Assembly: GCF_031127905.1 (NCBI RefSeq)
Contig: NZ_JARXIC010000009.1
Location: forward strand, 94,693 to 158,692
Direction: 5' to 3'
DNA length: 64,000 bases
Source of the DNA: Thalassobacterium sedimentorum
GTDB lineage: Bacteria; Verrucomicrobiota; Verrucomicrobiia; Opitutales; Coraliomargaritaceae
The position numbers were made by a program, and so were the translations under genes. Below are positions 8,894-18,047 of the stretch, in pieces. The notes under the pieces are model-generated. The model was not told the DNA's origin, did no database searches, and worked only from the letters and a program-made list of their open reading frames with translations. Each line of letters opens with the position of its first letter. Positions within the stretch are counted from its first letter, which is position 1.

Positions 8894-10771
8894 TTAGACC
8901 TCTTGTAAGTCAAAAAGACGCGCGATAGTTTGCTTGAGTGTATTTAAGCGCAGAGGCTTGCTCAAATATGCATCCATGCCGTTCTCGAGACAACGAGCCT
9001 CATCCCCAGAGAGCGCATTCGCCGTCAATGCCACAATCTTAATAGTGCGCCCGGCCTCACCAGCCTCTCCCAAACGCAAGAAACGGGTGGCCTCTAAACC
9101 ATCCATCTTAGGCATTTGTAAATCCATAAATATGAGATCATAGTCCTGCTGGCGTAGTAAGTCCAGCAGCTCCTCCCCATTCTCCACGAAATCAGCCTCC
9201 CAGCCCAAACGACGGAGCATAATCATGATAACACGTTGATTGGCCAGATTATCTTCTGCGACTGCAATTCGTAGTGGTAAACGCTCAGCCATTATATTGA
9301 CCGTCTCGGAGGCTGACTCAGGCTGTGCAACTGGTTCTTGACTTACATTCGGTATCGGCGGACGTGTCTCTTTCAATGATACAATTTCAAACTGCACACG
9401 ACTAAAAAAACAAGAACCTTCATCAGGTAAACTGGTCGCCCACACCTTGCCTCCCATCGCCTCACTCAGACGCTTACAAATGGCCAAGCCTAAACCCGTG
9501 CCACCGTATTTACGAGTCGTAGAGCTATCACCCTGTGAAAAAGGCTTAAACAACTGGCCGATCTGATCGCGCGACATACCGATCCCCGTATCACGTATCT
9601 CAAACTCAAGATCCACTCGATTCGTCGTGAAATCGATATTATGGGTATAAATACTGAGCGACACTTCGCCTTTCTCAGTAAACTTAATCGCGTTTGATAG
9701 AAAATTAATTAAGATCTGCCGCAAACGTGTCTCATCTCCACGAATCTTACGTGGCACATCCTCATCTACATTGATGACCAAGCTTAAGCCTTTTTCGGTT
9801 GCTTGCGAAAAAAACATCGAACTCAATTCGCGTATAACAGGCAAAATTGCAAAATCTCTGGATTCAAGTACCAGGTTGCCGGACTCGACTTTCGAGAAAT
9901 CCAACACATCGTTGATTAAGGACATCAACGCTTCACTGCTACTTTTTATAGTAGCCAAATAATCCTCTTGCTCTTCGTTCAGCTCAGTTTCGTTTAACAT
10001 TTCAACAAAACCAATAATACCGTTGAGCGGAGTTCTAATCTCATGACTCATCGTTGCCAGGAAATCACTCTTTGCGCGGTTTGCACTATCTGCCTCATGG
10101 GCCGACTGCTTGGCCTGCTCAATAACCTGATTCAAACGCTGATTCGCCATCTCCAACTCTTTTCTGGCGCTGTCGGCATCCTCCATCATGCTAAGCGCAA
10201 TTTTACGCCCCTTCTTCAATTCATTAGCTTGCTCAATCAGATCCGAATTTGCAGAAATCAACTCCTTCTCTGCTCGTTTCCAGCGTTGCTCCGTCTCCCC
10301 ATGGTTACGTGTAATTCGACGCAAGGTGTCCGAAAGTCGATCAAACTCCAAAAAATCGAATGTCTGAGGCATCAGTGCCGAGGCCCCAGTACCAATACTC
10401 GCCAGTCGATCATTCAACAAATCCAGATTTGCCTGTAAACGCTGCACAAAATAACGAGTCGCCAGCAGCGGCACCGTGACACCAAACAACAAAATAGCCA
10501 GCGCAAGAGCCATGCTACGGAAAAACTCCTGTTGATGCGTAATGCTTCTTTCCTGACGCATAAACTCAATCTCATCGATGTGCTCGATCGGATTGAATTT
10601 AACATTGGAAACCATGACATTCAGTTCTTCCATCAACTGACCACGCTCCTCGACATAACTGGTGAATCGATCCGAAGCCATCCAGCCCACCAGCACAATA
10701 ACTACCGCAATAATGGGCAAGGCGGCGTATAAATAGACCATTCTAGAAATACTACGTGTACGCTTACTCAA
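8894..10771 (-). CDS. hybrid sensor histidine kinase/response regulator
   Basis: 625 residues from a TTG at 10771 that overlaps the stop of the upstream gene (TTGA); an ATG at 10741 is an alternative. I keep TTG because it puts a positive cluster before the first membrane helix. Two membrane helices (about 11-30 and 86-105) flank a short periplasmic loop. A HAMP-like/coiled-coil region follows, then HisKA with H243 in [11 protein letters not shown], the ATPase domain ([25 protein letters not shown]), and a receiver with D550 in [11 protein letters not shown] and LSKP. It autophosphorylates and passes phosphate to its own receiver. No output domain or HPt is seen. It probably works with the sensory protein encoded just upstream. 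Confidence 0.93.
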   Translation of the reverse strand: MSKRTRSISRMVYLYAALPIIAVVIVLVGWMASDRFTSYVEERGQLMEELNVMVSNVKFNPIEHIDEIEFMRQERSITHQQEFFRSMALALAILLFGVTVPLLATRYFVQRLQANLDLLNDRLASIGTGASALMPQTFDFLEFDRLSDTLRRITRNHGETEQRWKRAEKELISANSDLIEQANELKKGRKIALSMMEDADSARKELEMANQRLNQVIEQAKQSAHEADSANRAKSDFLATMSHEIRTPLNGIIGFVEMLNETELNEEQEDYLATIKSSSEALMSLINDVLDFSKVESGNLVLESRDFAILPVIRELSSMFFSQATEKGLSLVINVDEDVPRKIRGDETRLRQILINFLSNAIKFTEKGEVSLSIYTHNIDFTTNRVDLEFEIRDTGIGMSRDQIGQLFKPFSQGDSSTTRKYGGTGLGLAICKRLSEAMGGKVWATSLPDEGSCFFSRVQFEIVSLKETRPPIPNVSQEPVAQPESASETVNIMAERLPLRIAVAEDNLANQRVIMIMLRRLGWEADFVENGEELLDLLRQQDYDLIFMDLQMPKMDGLEATRFLRLGEAGEAGRTIKIVALTANALSGDEARCLENGMDAYLSKPLRLNTLKQTIARLFDLQEV

Positions 10772-11589
10772 GAAATTGCCCCCTTTCTAGAACCGGAAAA
10801 ATCGTATTGAGAGACTGGCAGTTTGAGTTCACTATCATCGGAAGAGTGATCGATTTGATAGCGCAGCGGCATTCCAGCTTCACGACAAATCACATTAACC
10901 TCTTCCTTTAATTCTAGAATACGCGTTTCTCGCCGGAACATGCCTTTGCGGAAACGATCCAGGTCTTTTTGTGTCGCCTCCAGATCTGCGACTCGCTCGG
11001 CATTTTTAACCGGCGGCACAAAAAATGCCGCTTCAACAATATGCTCCTGAGGAAAATACTCGCCGCTAATCAATGCCAGTGTTGAGAAACCATCAGCACT
11101 CTTCATCTCGACTTTAGGCTGCTTGACGGAGGAATCCCCCAGTTTAATCGCATCCACGACGGATTCCAACTTAAGCGGATTCACCCCCAGCACCTCTTCC
11201 AAGCGCAAGCCACGTAGCACAGAATCCGTCGGCATGCGCAACATCTTGATAAAACCGGGGCTGGCTTGATCTATAATTAAAGTGCCTGCATCAAAACGCA
11301 CAAAACAAGCCAGAGATCGCGAATACAATCGATTCTGAGTTTCCAGATTCGATACCATTTGGAGCGACAACAAGCGATCTTTCTCTTTTACCTGTGCAAT
11401 CAAGCTACGTTCGATCCACACAAAACAAGAAATGGTGAAACCACCCAGCCCAGAAAAAACATAGGCTTCCATATGCGACACCCCAAGGACGATTAAAACC
11501 GTCGCTATCGCTAGAAATGCAAAGACGCCAGTAGTGAATGCGATAATGAACGCACTAAATGACAATCGTTGGGAGTCGGTCGGATTCAT
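10768..11589 (-). CDS. membrane PAS-like sensory protein paired with the hybrid kinase
   Basis: 273 residues from the ATG at 11589; the open frame also has an upstream GTG at 11622. Two membrane helices (about residues 12-55) are followed by a PAS-like region (about 85-190; FVRFDAGTLIIDQASPGFIK). It ends in a coiled coil with the pattern DRFRKGMFRRETRILELKEEVN. That pattern is the linker normally found directly before HisKA in PAS kinases. Here the protein ends instead, and the kinase follows as a separate gene with a 4-base overlap. I infer a sensor subunit for that kinase. No kinase motifs are present in this protein. Confidence 0.7.
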   Translation of the reverse strand: MNPTDSQRLSFSAFIIAFTTGVFAFLAIATVLIVLGVSHMEAYVFSGLGGFTISCFVWIERSLIAQVKEKDRLLSLQMVSNLETQNRLYSRSLACFVRFDAGTLIIDQASPGFIKMLRMPTDSVLRGLRLEEVLGVNPLKLESVVDAIKLGDSSVKQPKVEMKSADGFSTLALISGEYFPQEHIVEAAFFVPPVKNAERVADLEATQKDLDRFRKGMFRRETRILELKEEVNVICREAGMPLRYQIDHSSDDSELKLPVSQYDFSGSRKGAIS

Positions 11590-11688
11590 GTAATTAAGCT
11601 TACGCCTGCTGGTACAATTCACAGAAACTAGGGTCTAGCCGATATGGTGCAAGGTAAAGTGACAGTTTCAAAAAAAATGGGACCATCC

Positions 11689-12399
11689 TTAAGCGCGCGC
11701 GACCCGCATCAATTCAGCGGCACAGGCATCTAGCTCCGCTTCATGTCGAACTCGTTGCGGATCATACAGATCTAACAAAGCCCAGAAATTCGGACCGTGA
11801 TTCATTTCACTAAGATGCGCCAACTCATGCAGAATTACATAGTCTTGTAAGGACGGTGTTAAAAGTATCAGCCGCCAGTTAAGCGATATCCCCCGGCGGG
11901 CCGAGCAAGACCCCCAACGGCTGGCTTGATCCCGCACAGACAACGTAGTGTAGTTCAGTCCAAGCCGCTTGGCATGATACGCGACTCGACAGGTCAGTGC
12001 ATCTTTGGCGAAACGACGTATCAACTGTCGTATTGCAGTCTCATGAATCACCGGCAGACGCAGAACTAAGACCGCCCCCTGCTGCTCAAAACAATAATTT
12101 GGCTGCCTACACTCACGATCTTCAATACGCAGGGCGAAGACATCTCCACTGGCCGAAATCCGCGGATGTCGCTGAAACCAACTGCTCAACGAGCACAAAG
12201 CCGGCAACTGAGCCAACTGTGCATCCAGCCAAGTTCTGTGCTGCTCAATGAATTGAACCACTGCCCGCTGACTGACATGCCAGGGCACGGAGGCCACGAC
12301 CTGGTTTTGCTGCCCTAAACTCAGTCGCAAGCGACGCGTCCCCTTACGACGACGTATTTCAACCGGCACACAATGGCCACTCGCATTCACAAAATTCAT
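11689..12399 (-). CDS. YgjP/WLM-like metallopeptidase (DUF45)
   Basis: 236 residues. The zinc motif is VILHELAHLSEMNHGPNFWALL, here read as HELAH followed by H eleven residues on, typical of the YgjP/DUF45 family. Upstream conserved elements RDQASRWGSCS and LNWRLILL are also present. E. coli YgjP has been described as acting on UTP, while the fold is that of SprT/WLM metallopeptidases, so the true substrate is open. It is a soluble protein without signal peptide. It lies upstream of the kinase pair and 24 bp downstream of mazG on the same strand. Confidence 0.88.
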   Translation of the reverse strand: MNFVNASGHCVPVEIRRRKGTRRLRLSLGQQNQVVASVPWHVSQRAVVQFIEQHRTWLDAQLAQLPALCSLSSWFQRHPRISASGDVFALRIEDRECRQPNYCFEQQGAVLVLRLPVIHETAIRQLIRRFAKDALTCRVAYHAKRLGLNYTTLSVRDQASRWGSCSARRGISLNWRLILLTPSLQDYVILHELAHLSEMNHGPNFWALLDLYDPQRVRHEAELDACAAELMRVARA

Positions 12400-12423
12400 A
12401 GTGAATCACAAACCTTCCGAGCT

Positions 12424-13080
12424 CTAAATCTGCTCTAATGTGTCCACCACCTCTTGCGTATAGCGACGCAGGGCTGACTCTGGGTCAATCCCACGTCCAC
12501 GGCAGGCGGCCGCAATTTCAAATAATTGCTTCCCAAGCTGAGCTGCATCCAAATCTTCGGCTGTGCGTGCGATAGCCACTTCATCAATGACCCCGCCAGC
12601 CGGCATCGCTTGTTTCTGAATCTGCTTGTACACATCCTTTGCAAACATCAATGCTGGCAGCTGCTGGGGCAGATCTTTAAATTTCCCCTGCTGAGCCGGC
12701 CCACGCTTACGCTCACCCGCTTTAATTTGATCCCATTGCACCAAAACCGCTTCAGAGGAATTCAAATCTCCCTGGCCAAACACATGCGGGTGACGTCGCA
12801 CTAATTTAGCATCCACTTCACGGCAAACACTCTCAAAATCAAAATGCCCAGCCTCTTGAGCCATTTGAGCGTGCATCACCACCTGCAGTAAAACATCGCC
12901 CAACTCTTCTTCCATGTGGTCCATATCCAAACGATCAATCGTCTGCAACAACTCACAGCACTCATCAATCAAACATTCAGCAATGGATTGATGGTCTTGC
13001 TCAATATCCCACGGACACCCGGTTTCGGGCTCACGCAAGGCAGCGACCGTTTTAATTAAATCTTCTATGGCACTCATCAT
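12424..13080 (-). CDS. mazG: nucleoside triphosphate pyrophosphohydrolase MazG
   Basis: 218 residues from the ATG at 13080 (a second ATG at 13077 is equally possible; the frame also opens at a GTG at 13110). N-terminal MazG domain with CPWDIEQDHQSI, LIDECCELLQTI and MEEELGDVLLQVVMHAQ, the EExxE/ExxD metal-binding pattern, followed by RRHPHVFGQ. The C-terminal half is a shorter, degenerate second domain, as in many MazG proteins. It hydrolyses NTPs and dNTPs to the monophosphate and is thought to clean non-canonical nucleotides or lower ppGpp. It sits in a minus-strand group with the ArsC-like and GreA-like genes. Confidence 0.93.
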   Translation of the reverse strand: MMSAIEDLIKTVAALREPETGCPWDIEQDHQSIAECLIDECCELLQTIDRLDMDHMEEELGDVLLQVVMHAQMAQEAGHFDFESVCREVDAKLVRRHPHVFGQGDLNSSEAVLVQWDQIKAGERKRGPAQQGKFKDLPQQLPALMFAKDVYKQIQKQAMPAGGVIDEVAIARTAEDLDAAQLGKQLFEIAAACRGRGIDPESALRRYTQEVVDTLEQI

Positions 13081-13111
13081 CTTTAATTTATATAATTCGC
13101 AACAAACCACG

Positions 13112-13462
13112 CTAGAGCAGCGTATCAGCCCAAACTGCCTCCTTAAAACCGACTAAACCATAGCCCTCACCGATAAGAAATGGGCGCTTCACTAGATTGC
13201 CACGCTGACTAAGAATCTCAATTGCCTCAGCCGTCGCCATTGTAGGCAGTTTATCCTTCATATTCAACTCGCGATAATCACCTCCCGCAGTGTTGAATAA
13301 TTTACGTAAATCATCGGCTTGATACCCTAGCATTTGCTCCAGTTCTGCCCGAGTGGGCGGCGTCTCACGTATCGGCAATTCTTCGCAAGCAATCTCTTGA
13401 GCCTTCAACCACTGAATCGCTTTTTTGCAAGTGCCACAGTTTTTATATGTGTAAATTTTCAT
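13112..13462 (-). CDS. ArsC/Spx/YffB-family thioredoxin-fold protein
   Basis: 116 residues, whole length covered by the ArsC-like domain. The N-terminal redox motif is CGTC (residues 9-12), followed by KKAIQWL, and later NTAGGDYRELN, LVKRPFLIG and GFKEAVW, which fit the YffB/Spx subgroup. Real arsenate reductases and Spx regulators share this fold, so the role cannot be fixed: it may be a glutathione- or thioredoxin-dependent reductase. No ars genes are nearby. It lies 31 bp upstream of mazG and downstream of the GreA-like gene. Confidence 0.85.
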   Translation of the reverse strand: MKIYTYKNCGTCKKAIQWLKAQEIACEELPIRETPPTRAELEQMLGYQADDLRKLFNTAGGDYRELNMKDKLPTMATAEAIEILSQRGNLVKRPFLIGEGYGLVGFKEAVWADTLL

Positions 13463-13486
13463 AGCACCCAGAGGATGGATACAGAA

Positions 13487-13957
13487 TCACTCCACCGTCA
13501 AGACCTGCCCGACTGAACCATTTGGCAAACGAAAAGTATCCCCCGCCTTGCGCCCCAGTAAGCGTCCAGCCAAAGGAGACTGCGCGGTAATCACGGTCAC
13601 CTCATACGAATCCATCGAAATCGTTTGCCCCCCCGCAGTGCCTGCAAAGAAGAAGTGCTCAACAGACTCTCCCAGATCACAGCTAAAGAGTGCGCCAAAG
13701 GCAATTTGAGTATTTGGCTTCAGGAGATCCTCCCGCTCGGACTGGAGTTCCTCAATCGCATCTGCCCACTGACGCGCCTGCGAAGCCTGGCCAGCGGCCA
13801 GATACGATGCCTCTAGCCCCTGCGTATCCCACTGTGACTCAGCACGTGATTCTTCATTCGTCGCATACTCGGCTGCATCTTTAGAAGCATTGACAGCGTG
13901 AAGCGCTTCTTCGCGAAGCGTAGCGAGCAGACATTGAAAAAATTTAGCTTTATTCAT
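13487..13957 (-). CDS. GreA/GreB-family transcript cleavage-like factor
   Basis: 156 residues. The C-terminal half is a GreA/GreB FKBP-like domain ending ITAQSPLAGRLLGRKAGDTFRLPNG. The N-terminal half is helical but unlike classic GreA: it has ATNEESRAESQWDTQGLEASYLAAGQ (in pieces ATNEESRAE and TQGLEASYLAAGQ), the mark of a divergent Gre-like group. It may bind RNA polymerase through the C-terminal domain. Whether it stimulates transcript cleavage depends on the acidic tip of the coiled coil, which I cannot place with confidence. It probably starts the minus-strand group running to mazG. Confidence 0.82.
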   Translation of the reverse strand: MNKAKFFQCLLATLREEALHAVNASKDAAEYATNEESRAESQWDTQGLEASYLAAGQASQARQWADAIEELQSEREDLLKPNTQIAFGALFSCDLGESVEHFFFAGTAGGQTISMDSYEVTVITAQSPLAGRLLGRKAGDTFRLPNGSVGQVLTVE

Positions 13958-14080
13958 GGGTAGAGGAAACGGGTACAGCAGCCTTGAGATTCAGCCACAA
14001 TAAACAATTCTATTCAATCCGAATATCGCTAGGCTAATTTTCCATTCAGCTCCCAGCTCCCAAGTCGCCGGGCGCACACA

Positions 14081-14106
14081 AAAAAACCCGCCTTTACAGG
14101 CGGGTT
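14081..14106 (-). terminator. rho-independent terminator of rpmG
   Basis: An 8-bp GC-rich stem (14085-14092 with 14099-14106), loop of 6, and a run of six A at 14081-14086 that reads as a T-run on the minus strand. It lies 43 bp beyond the rpmG stop. Confidence 0.85.
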
Positions 14107-14148
14107 GTATTCAAGGCATGTGATACGCCCCCATAAAAAGTAATTGAA

Positions 14149-14319
14149 TTACCCTTTAATTTCGCGGTGCAAAGTGTGGCGACGAAGAAACTTATTATAC
14201 TTCTTCTTTTCGACACGGTCAGGCTGCTGCTTCTTGTCACGTGTGGACATATAGCGTGAAACAGGTTTCCCCTCGGCGCGGGCTTCGGTGCATTCTAAGA
14301 TGATGTGCTCTCTGGGCAT
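14149..14319 (-). CDS. rpmG: ribosomal protein bL33
   Basis: 56 residues from the ATG at 14319 ([14 protein letters not shown]), preferred over upstream in-frame starts because it matches the family N-terminus. Strongly basic, with [18 protein letters not shown] and a C-terminal [11 protein letters not shown], standard for bL33. Only one cysteine (in ILECTE) is present, so it is the zinc-free form without the two CxxC pairs. It is a component of the large ribosomal subunit near the E-site. It is transcribed alone, with its own terminator. Confidence 0.94.
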   Translation of the reverse strand: MPREHIILECTEARAEGKPVSRYMSTRDKKQQPDRVEKKKYNKFLRRHTLHREIKG

Positions 14320-14422
14320 GGCTAAACTTTTGTTGATGGTTTTGGAAAAAGCAGCGGAAAGTAGGTGCTTCTCTCCACGAAGCAACCCTTTTTTCCAGCT
14401 ATTTCACGCAAATAATCAGCCG

Positions 14423-15358
14423 CTACTCTGCTGAGAGTAGTTGATCAAAGTATTCGATAGTCGGTTTGAGGCCATCCTCAAGCGAATACTTCGGCTCCCA
14501 GCCCAGCACTTTGCGAGCCTGCGTAATATCTGGCTGTCGCTGTTTTGGGTCGTCCGATGGCAGCGCTTCGTGGATAATTTTAGACTGACTTCCAGTCATT
14601 TGAATCACCTTCTCAGCAAGTTCCAGGATAGTGAACTCCCCGGGGTTTCCCATATTGATCGGGCCAATTGCCTCGTCCTGGTTCATCAGTTTCACAAAAC
14701 CATCAATCAGATCATCACAGTAACAAAATGAGCGCGTCTGCTGACCAGCTCCATATACTGTAATGTCACGCCCCTGCAAAGCTTGCACGATAAAATTCGA
14801 GACCACCCGACCATCGTCGGGACACATATTGGGCCCATAAGTGTTAAAGATACGAACAATACGGACATCCACCCCATTCTGACGATGGTAATCCATAAAG
14901 AGCGTTTCTGCGCAACGCTTGCCCTCGTCATAACAGGAACGGATACCGATGGGGTTAACATTCCCCCAGTAGCCTTCGGTTTGAGGATGTACAGAGGGGT
15001 CGCCATAGACTTCAGAAGTCGATGCCTGAAAGACACGCGCATTAACACGCTTGCCCAAGCCCAGACAGTTTATGGCCCCCATCACAGAGGTCTTGATCGT
15101 CTTAATCGCATTATACTGATAATGAACGGGCGAAGCCGGACAGGCCAAATTATAAATTTGATCACACTCGACCTTAAAGGGATCGGTCACATCATGACGA
15201 ATCAGCTCGAAATCTGAATGATCCATTAAAGGAAGTATATTGCGCTTACGTCCGGTAAAGAAATTATCCATACAAATAACTTCGTGGCCTTCATTCAGTA
15301 GGCGCTGCGATAAATGACTACCAAGGAATCCGGCACCGCCGGTAATGAGTATACGCAT
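14423..15358 (-). CDS. UDP-glucuronate decarboxylase (UDP-xylose synthase)
   Basis: 311 residues from the ATG at 15358 ([16 protein letters not shown]); the frame opens 16 codons further upstream without homology. Extended SDR fold: GGAGFLG NAD motif, the [14 protein letters not shown] element that marks the UXS group, STSEVYGDP, the YxxxK catalytic pair in CYDEGKR, and [10 protein letters not shown]. It converts UDP-glucuronate to UDP-xylose for surface polysaccharide. Its length and the CPASP motif favour UXS over UDP-glucose epimerase or dTDP-glucose dehydratase. No other sugar gene is adjacent. Confidence 0.9.
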   Translation of the reverse strand: MRILITGGAGFLGSHLSQRLLNEGHEVICMDNFFTGRKRNILPLMDHSDFELIRHDVTDPFKVECDQIYNLACPASPVHYQYNAIKTIKTSVMGAINCLGLGKRVNARVFQASTSEVYGDPSVHPQTEGYWGNVNPIGIRSCYDEGKRCAETLFMDYHRQNGVDVRIVRIFNTYGPNMCPDDGRVVSNFIVQALQGRDITVYGAGQQTRSFCYCDDLIDGFVKLMNQDEAIGPINMGNPGEFTILELAEKVIQMTGSQSKIIHEALPSDDPKQRQPDITQARKVLGWEPKYSLEDGLKPTIEYFDQLLSAE

Positions 15359-15531
15359 AAAATTTAAAACAGGTTGTGATTTATAAAAAAAGCGACAGTA
15401 GTCCAAAGCCGCAATATGAAAACCCCAAAGTCAACTCAGTGTAAAGTCCTGCACTTTACTGTGGTTGCTCCTACTCTCCACAACGGCAAATACAGTCACC
15501 GCAACTACAAACAACCCAACTCAAGCAATTA

Positions 15532-17862
15532 ATGCAGATCGATCCAATGCAACGGAGCGTGCGATTGAGCGTGCGTGAATTAGCCGTATTTCGCAATCAA
15601 CCGGAATCACGTGGACATGGCCACAGCCCTTGGCGCGCAACGGTCGGGCAACAATGGCACAAAAGCGCAGAGGCACTCACACATGCGGACAATGCAAAGG
15701 CACGCTTCGAAGTCACAGTCAGCGCTGACTGGCGACAACGCGATTGGCTCTTCCAGCTCACTGGTCGCATCGACCAACTGATCCCCACGGCCGATGGCTG
15801 GCACATCAGAGAAGTCAAAACGATCCGCAGTGCCCTACCAGCCTCCGATGAGCAACTGATTAAAAACTATCCAGAGTATTTTGCTCAAGCCGCTATTTAT
15901 TTAGCCATGCTGCAAGTACTGCCCGATTACAGCGAACAAGCAATCACAGCCGAGGTTCAATTCATCAATATTGAAAATGGAGCGCAACAGTCAGTTCCAT
16001 TACAGGCCCAAGAGAATCGACTATTCGTTCACCAGTTAGAACAAATACTGCCCTTTTTAGACGAACGCCGTAGCAGTCTTCAGCGCCTGCGAAATTCACA
16101 AATCACATCTGCGTTTACCACACTGCGTCCGGGGCAAGCGAAACTTTTTACCACCCTGCATGAGGCCGCACTACAAGCACGTGTGGTACTGACTCAGGCT
16201 CCCACTGGCTTTGGCAAAACCGGAATAATCTTACAACATGCCCTCCAACACATGCAGGATGGCCTCTATGATCGTTGCATCTACTTAAGCAGCAAATCCA
16301 CAGGGCAACTAGAAACGATTCGACAGCTAAAACAAATGATCGGCCATGGAATACGTTTCATTCAAATGCGTAATCGTAGTGAGCATCAGATCGATAGCGA
16401 ACGACATCGTTGCTCCGGTGACGAGCCTTGCAATGCCGAAATAGACACAATCTGGCAGGATGCCGAAATCAATTTCGCAGAGTTATTTCAAGATGGCACG
16501 CTCACACTAGCACGCGCTAAAGAAATTGGCTCTGAGACAGGTATCTGTCCCTACACATTAACTAAAGCCTGTCTCCCCTTCGCTGAAATTTGGATCGGTG
16601 ACAGCAATTATGTATTTTCCCCCAAGAGCCAGTCTGTGTTCCTACAGACATTGAGTTTCGATCCAGCGCGCACTCTATTAATCGTCGATGAAGCCCATAA
16701 TCTCCCTGATCGCACTGCAGACAGTCTCAGTATCGAACTCAGTAGCGCCGACCTATTGTTTGCCATTGAGGAACTTCGAGCACACGGCGCGCCACGACGC
16801 CTAATCGCCACTGCAAATGAACTCTGTCGCTGGCTCGACAGCTTAAACCCGCAACAAGCACTCTCCGGCAATCAGCTTTACATGGGGCAGGACCTCTGCG
16901 AGGACTTCACCCAACAGCTCAAGCTAAGTAGTTTCGACTACCAAGCCACCGCGTCATTTGCCATTCAACTGATCTGGTCGATCCCCAAGCTGGCCGACAG
17001 TTTCACAACTCCCGGCAATCAATTTCTTCATTGGGCCCCACGAGCAGCCACCTTGTGTGCCACCTGCCTAAATGCCAGCGACTGGATCGCTGAGTGCCTT
17101 CGCCCTTTTGGAGGCACTGTAATGATGTCAGCCACGCTTGCTCCTTTCGATCACTTTCGCTTAAGCTGTGGCTTAGCAACCGCATCAGTGACAATCGCTC
17201 AGGCAGATGCCCCCTGGCGTGACGGCGCCTATGATGTCGCAATCGACTGCCGCGTGGATACTCGCCTACGCACGCGTGAACGCTATTACGAAACCACCGC
17301 TCGCACCATTGCGCAACTATGCCATCATCATGCAGGAGAAGCCATAGTCGTATTCTTCGCCTCCTACCAGTACGCCATCAATGTACAAGCCTATCTCGAA
17401 GCACTGGCACCAGAGTTGCGTGCACAGCGACAACCACGCGGTGGCGACCTTTCGCAACAATCCACATTTATAGACGAGTGCCTATTAACCGCCGACGCCT
17501 TATTTCTGATTTTAGGCAGCAGCTTCGCAGAAGGAATCGATCAACTCGGCGGGCGTGTGCGTCAAATTATGATAGTCGGCCCTGCTCTACCAGAGGTGAA
17601 CCTCATTCAGAAAACCCGTATCGAACACTATGAAGGGTACTCGCGGGAGGATGCCTTTCGCGACATATACATACGCCCTGCCATGCGCCGCATTCATCAG
17701 GCACTAGGCCGCATTGTTCGCGCTCCAGGCCAATCTGCCCGTGTATTACTGCACTGTAAACGTTTTGCAGAAACTGCTTATTTGAATGAATTGGCCCCAG
17801 AATATCATAGTGAACACATGATAAAGAGCGATGAAGCCCTCTTGAAATGGTTAGAATCCTAA
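15532..17862 (+). CDS. PD-(D/E)XK nuclease fused to a Rad3/XPD-type iron-sulfur helicase
   Basis: 776 residues. Residues about 60-190 look like a RecB/Cas4-type PD-(D/E)XK domain: D81 in TGRIDQL, E94 and K96 in REVKT, and the QAAIY motif (Q119, Y123). Then a superfamily 2 helicase of the Rad3/XPD/DinG kind: Walker A APTGFGKT (K229), four cysteines C294, C300, C339 and C347 between motifs I and II that fit an Fe-S cluster, DEAH at 386-389, SATLAPF, and C-terminal QALGRIVR. Such helicases unwind 5'-3' and act in repair or replication of damaged DNA. No CRISPR or phage gene is near. A tiny hairpin overlaps the stop codon. Confidence 0.85.
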   Translation: MQIDPMQRSVRLSVRELAVFRNQPESRGHGHSPWRATVGQQWHKSAEALTHADNAKARFEVTVSADWRQRDWLFQLTGRIDQLIPTADGWHIREVKTIRSALPASDEQLIKNYPEYFAQAAIYLAMLQVLPDYSEQAITAEVQFINIENGAQQSVPLQAQENRLFVHQLEQILPFLDERRSSLQRLRNSQITSAFTTLRPGQAKLFTTLHEAALQARVVLTQAPTGFGKTGIILQHALQHMQDGLYDRCIYLSSKSTGQLETIRQLKQMIGHGIRFIQMRNRSEHQIDSERHRCSGDEPCNAEIDTIWQDAEINFAELFQDGTLTLARAKEIGSETGICPYTLTKACLPFAEIWIGDSNYVFSPKSQSVFLQTLSFDPARTLLIVDEAHNLPDRTADSLSIELSSADLLFAIEELRAHGAPRRLIATANELCRWLDSLNPQQALSGNQLYMGQDLCEDFTQQLKLSSFDYQATASFAIQLIWSIPKLADSFTTPGNQFLHWAPRAATLCATCLNASDWIAECLRPFGGTVMMSATLAPFDHFRLSCGLATASVTIAQADAPWRDGAYDVAIDCRVDTRLRTRERYYETTARTIAQLCHHHAGEAIVVFFASYQYAINVQAYLEALAPELRAQRQPRGGDLSQQSTFIDECLLTADALFLILGSSFAEGIDQLGGRVRQIMIVGPALPEVNLIQKTRIEHYEGYSREDAFRDIYIRPAMRRIHQALGRIVRAPGQSARVLLHCKRFAETAYLNELAPEYHSEHMIKSDEALLKWLES

Positions 17863-17884
17863 ATTAGGCAATAAGCCTAATTTA
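17860..17884. terminator. hairpin at the stop codon of the helicase gene
   Basis: A perfect 10-bp inverted repeat (17860-17869 and 17875-17884) with a 5-base loop, beginning inside the TAA stop. It is AT-rich and has only a three-base T-run, so terminator strength is doubtful. Confidence 0.4.
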
Positions 17885-18017
17885 AGCGCGAAGAACTAAC
17901 TCTCTGGTAAAACTGCAAACAGTGATTTGCAAAAAGTGAATTTGTTTGTAATTGTGAATTCACTAAGTAAATTAAACCGTTGGAAACCATTCCATCGACA
18001 GTTGGTTTAGTTTTCTT

Positions 18018-18034
18018 ACACACACACACACACA
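18018..18034. repeat. (CA)8 dinucleotide repeat in the leader of the AP2-like gene
   Basis: Eight uninterrupted CA units end 13 bp before the ATG at 18048. The tract occupies the position where a ribosome binding site would lie. Such tracts change length by slippage. Confidence 0.9.
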
Positions 18035-18047
18035 TAAAATAAATATA

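Noticed and set aside
15532..17862. Part of a phage-defence island
   Set aside because: Neighbours are house-keeping genes (sugar nucleotide enzyme, AP2-like protein, dehydrogenase); no toxin, Argonaute, restriction or integrase gene is seen.
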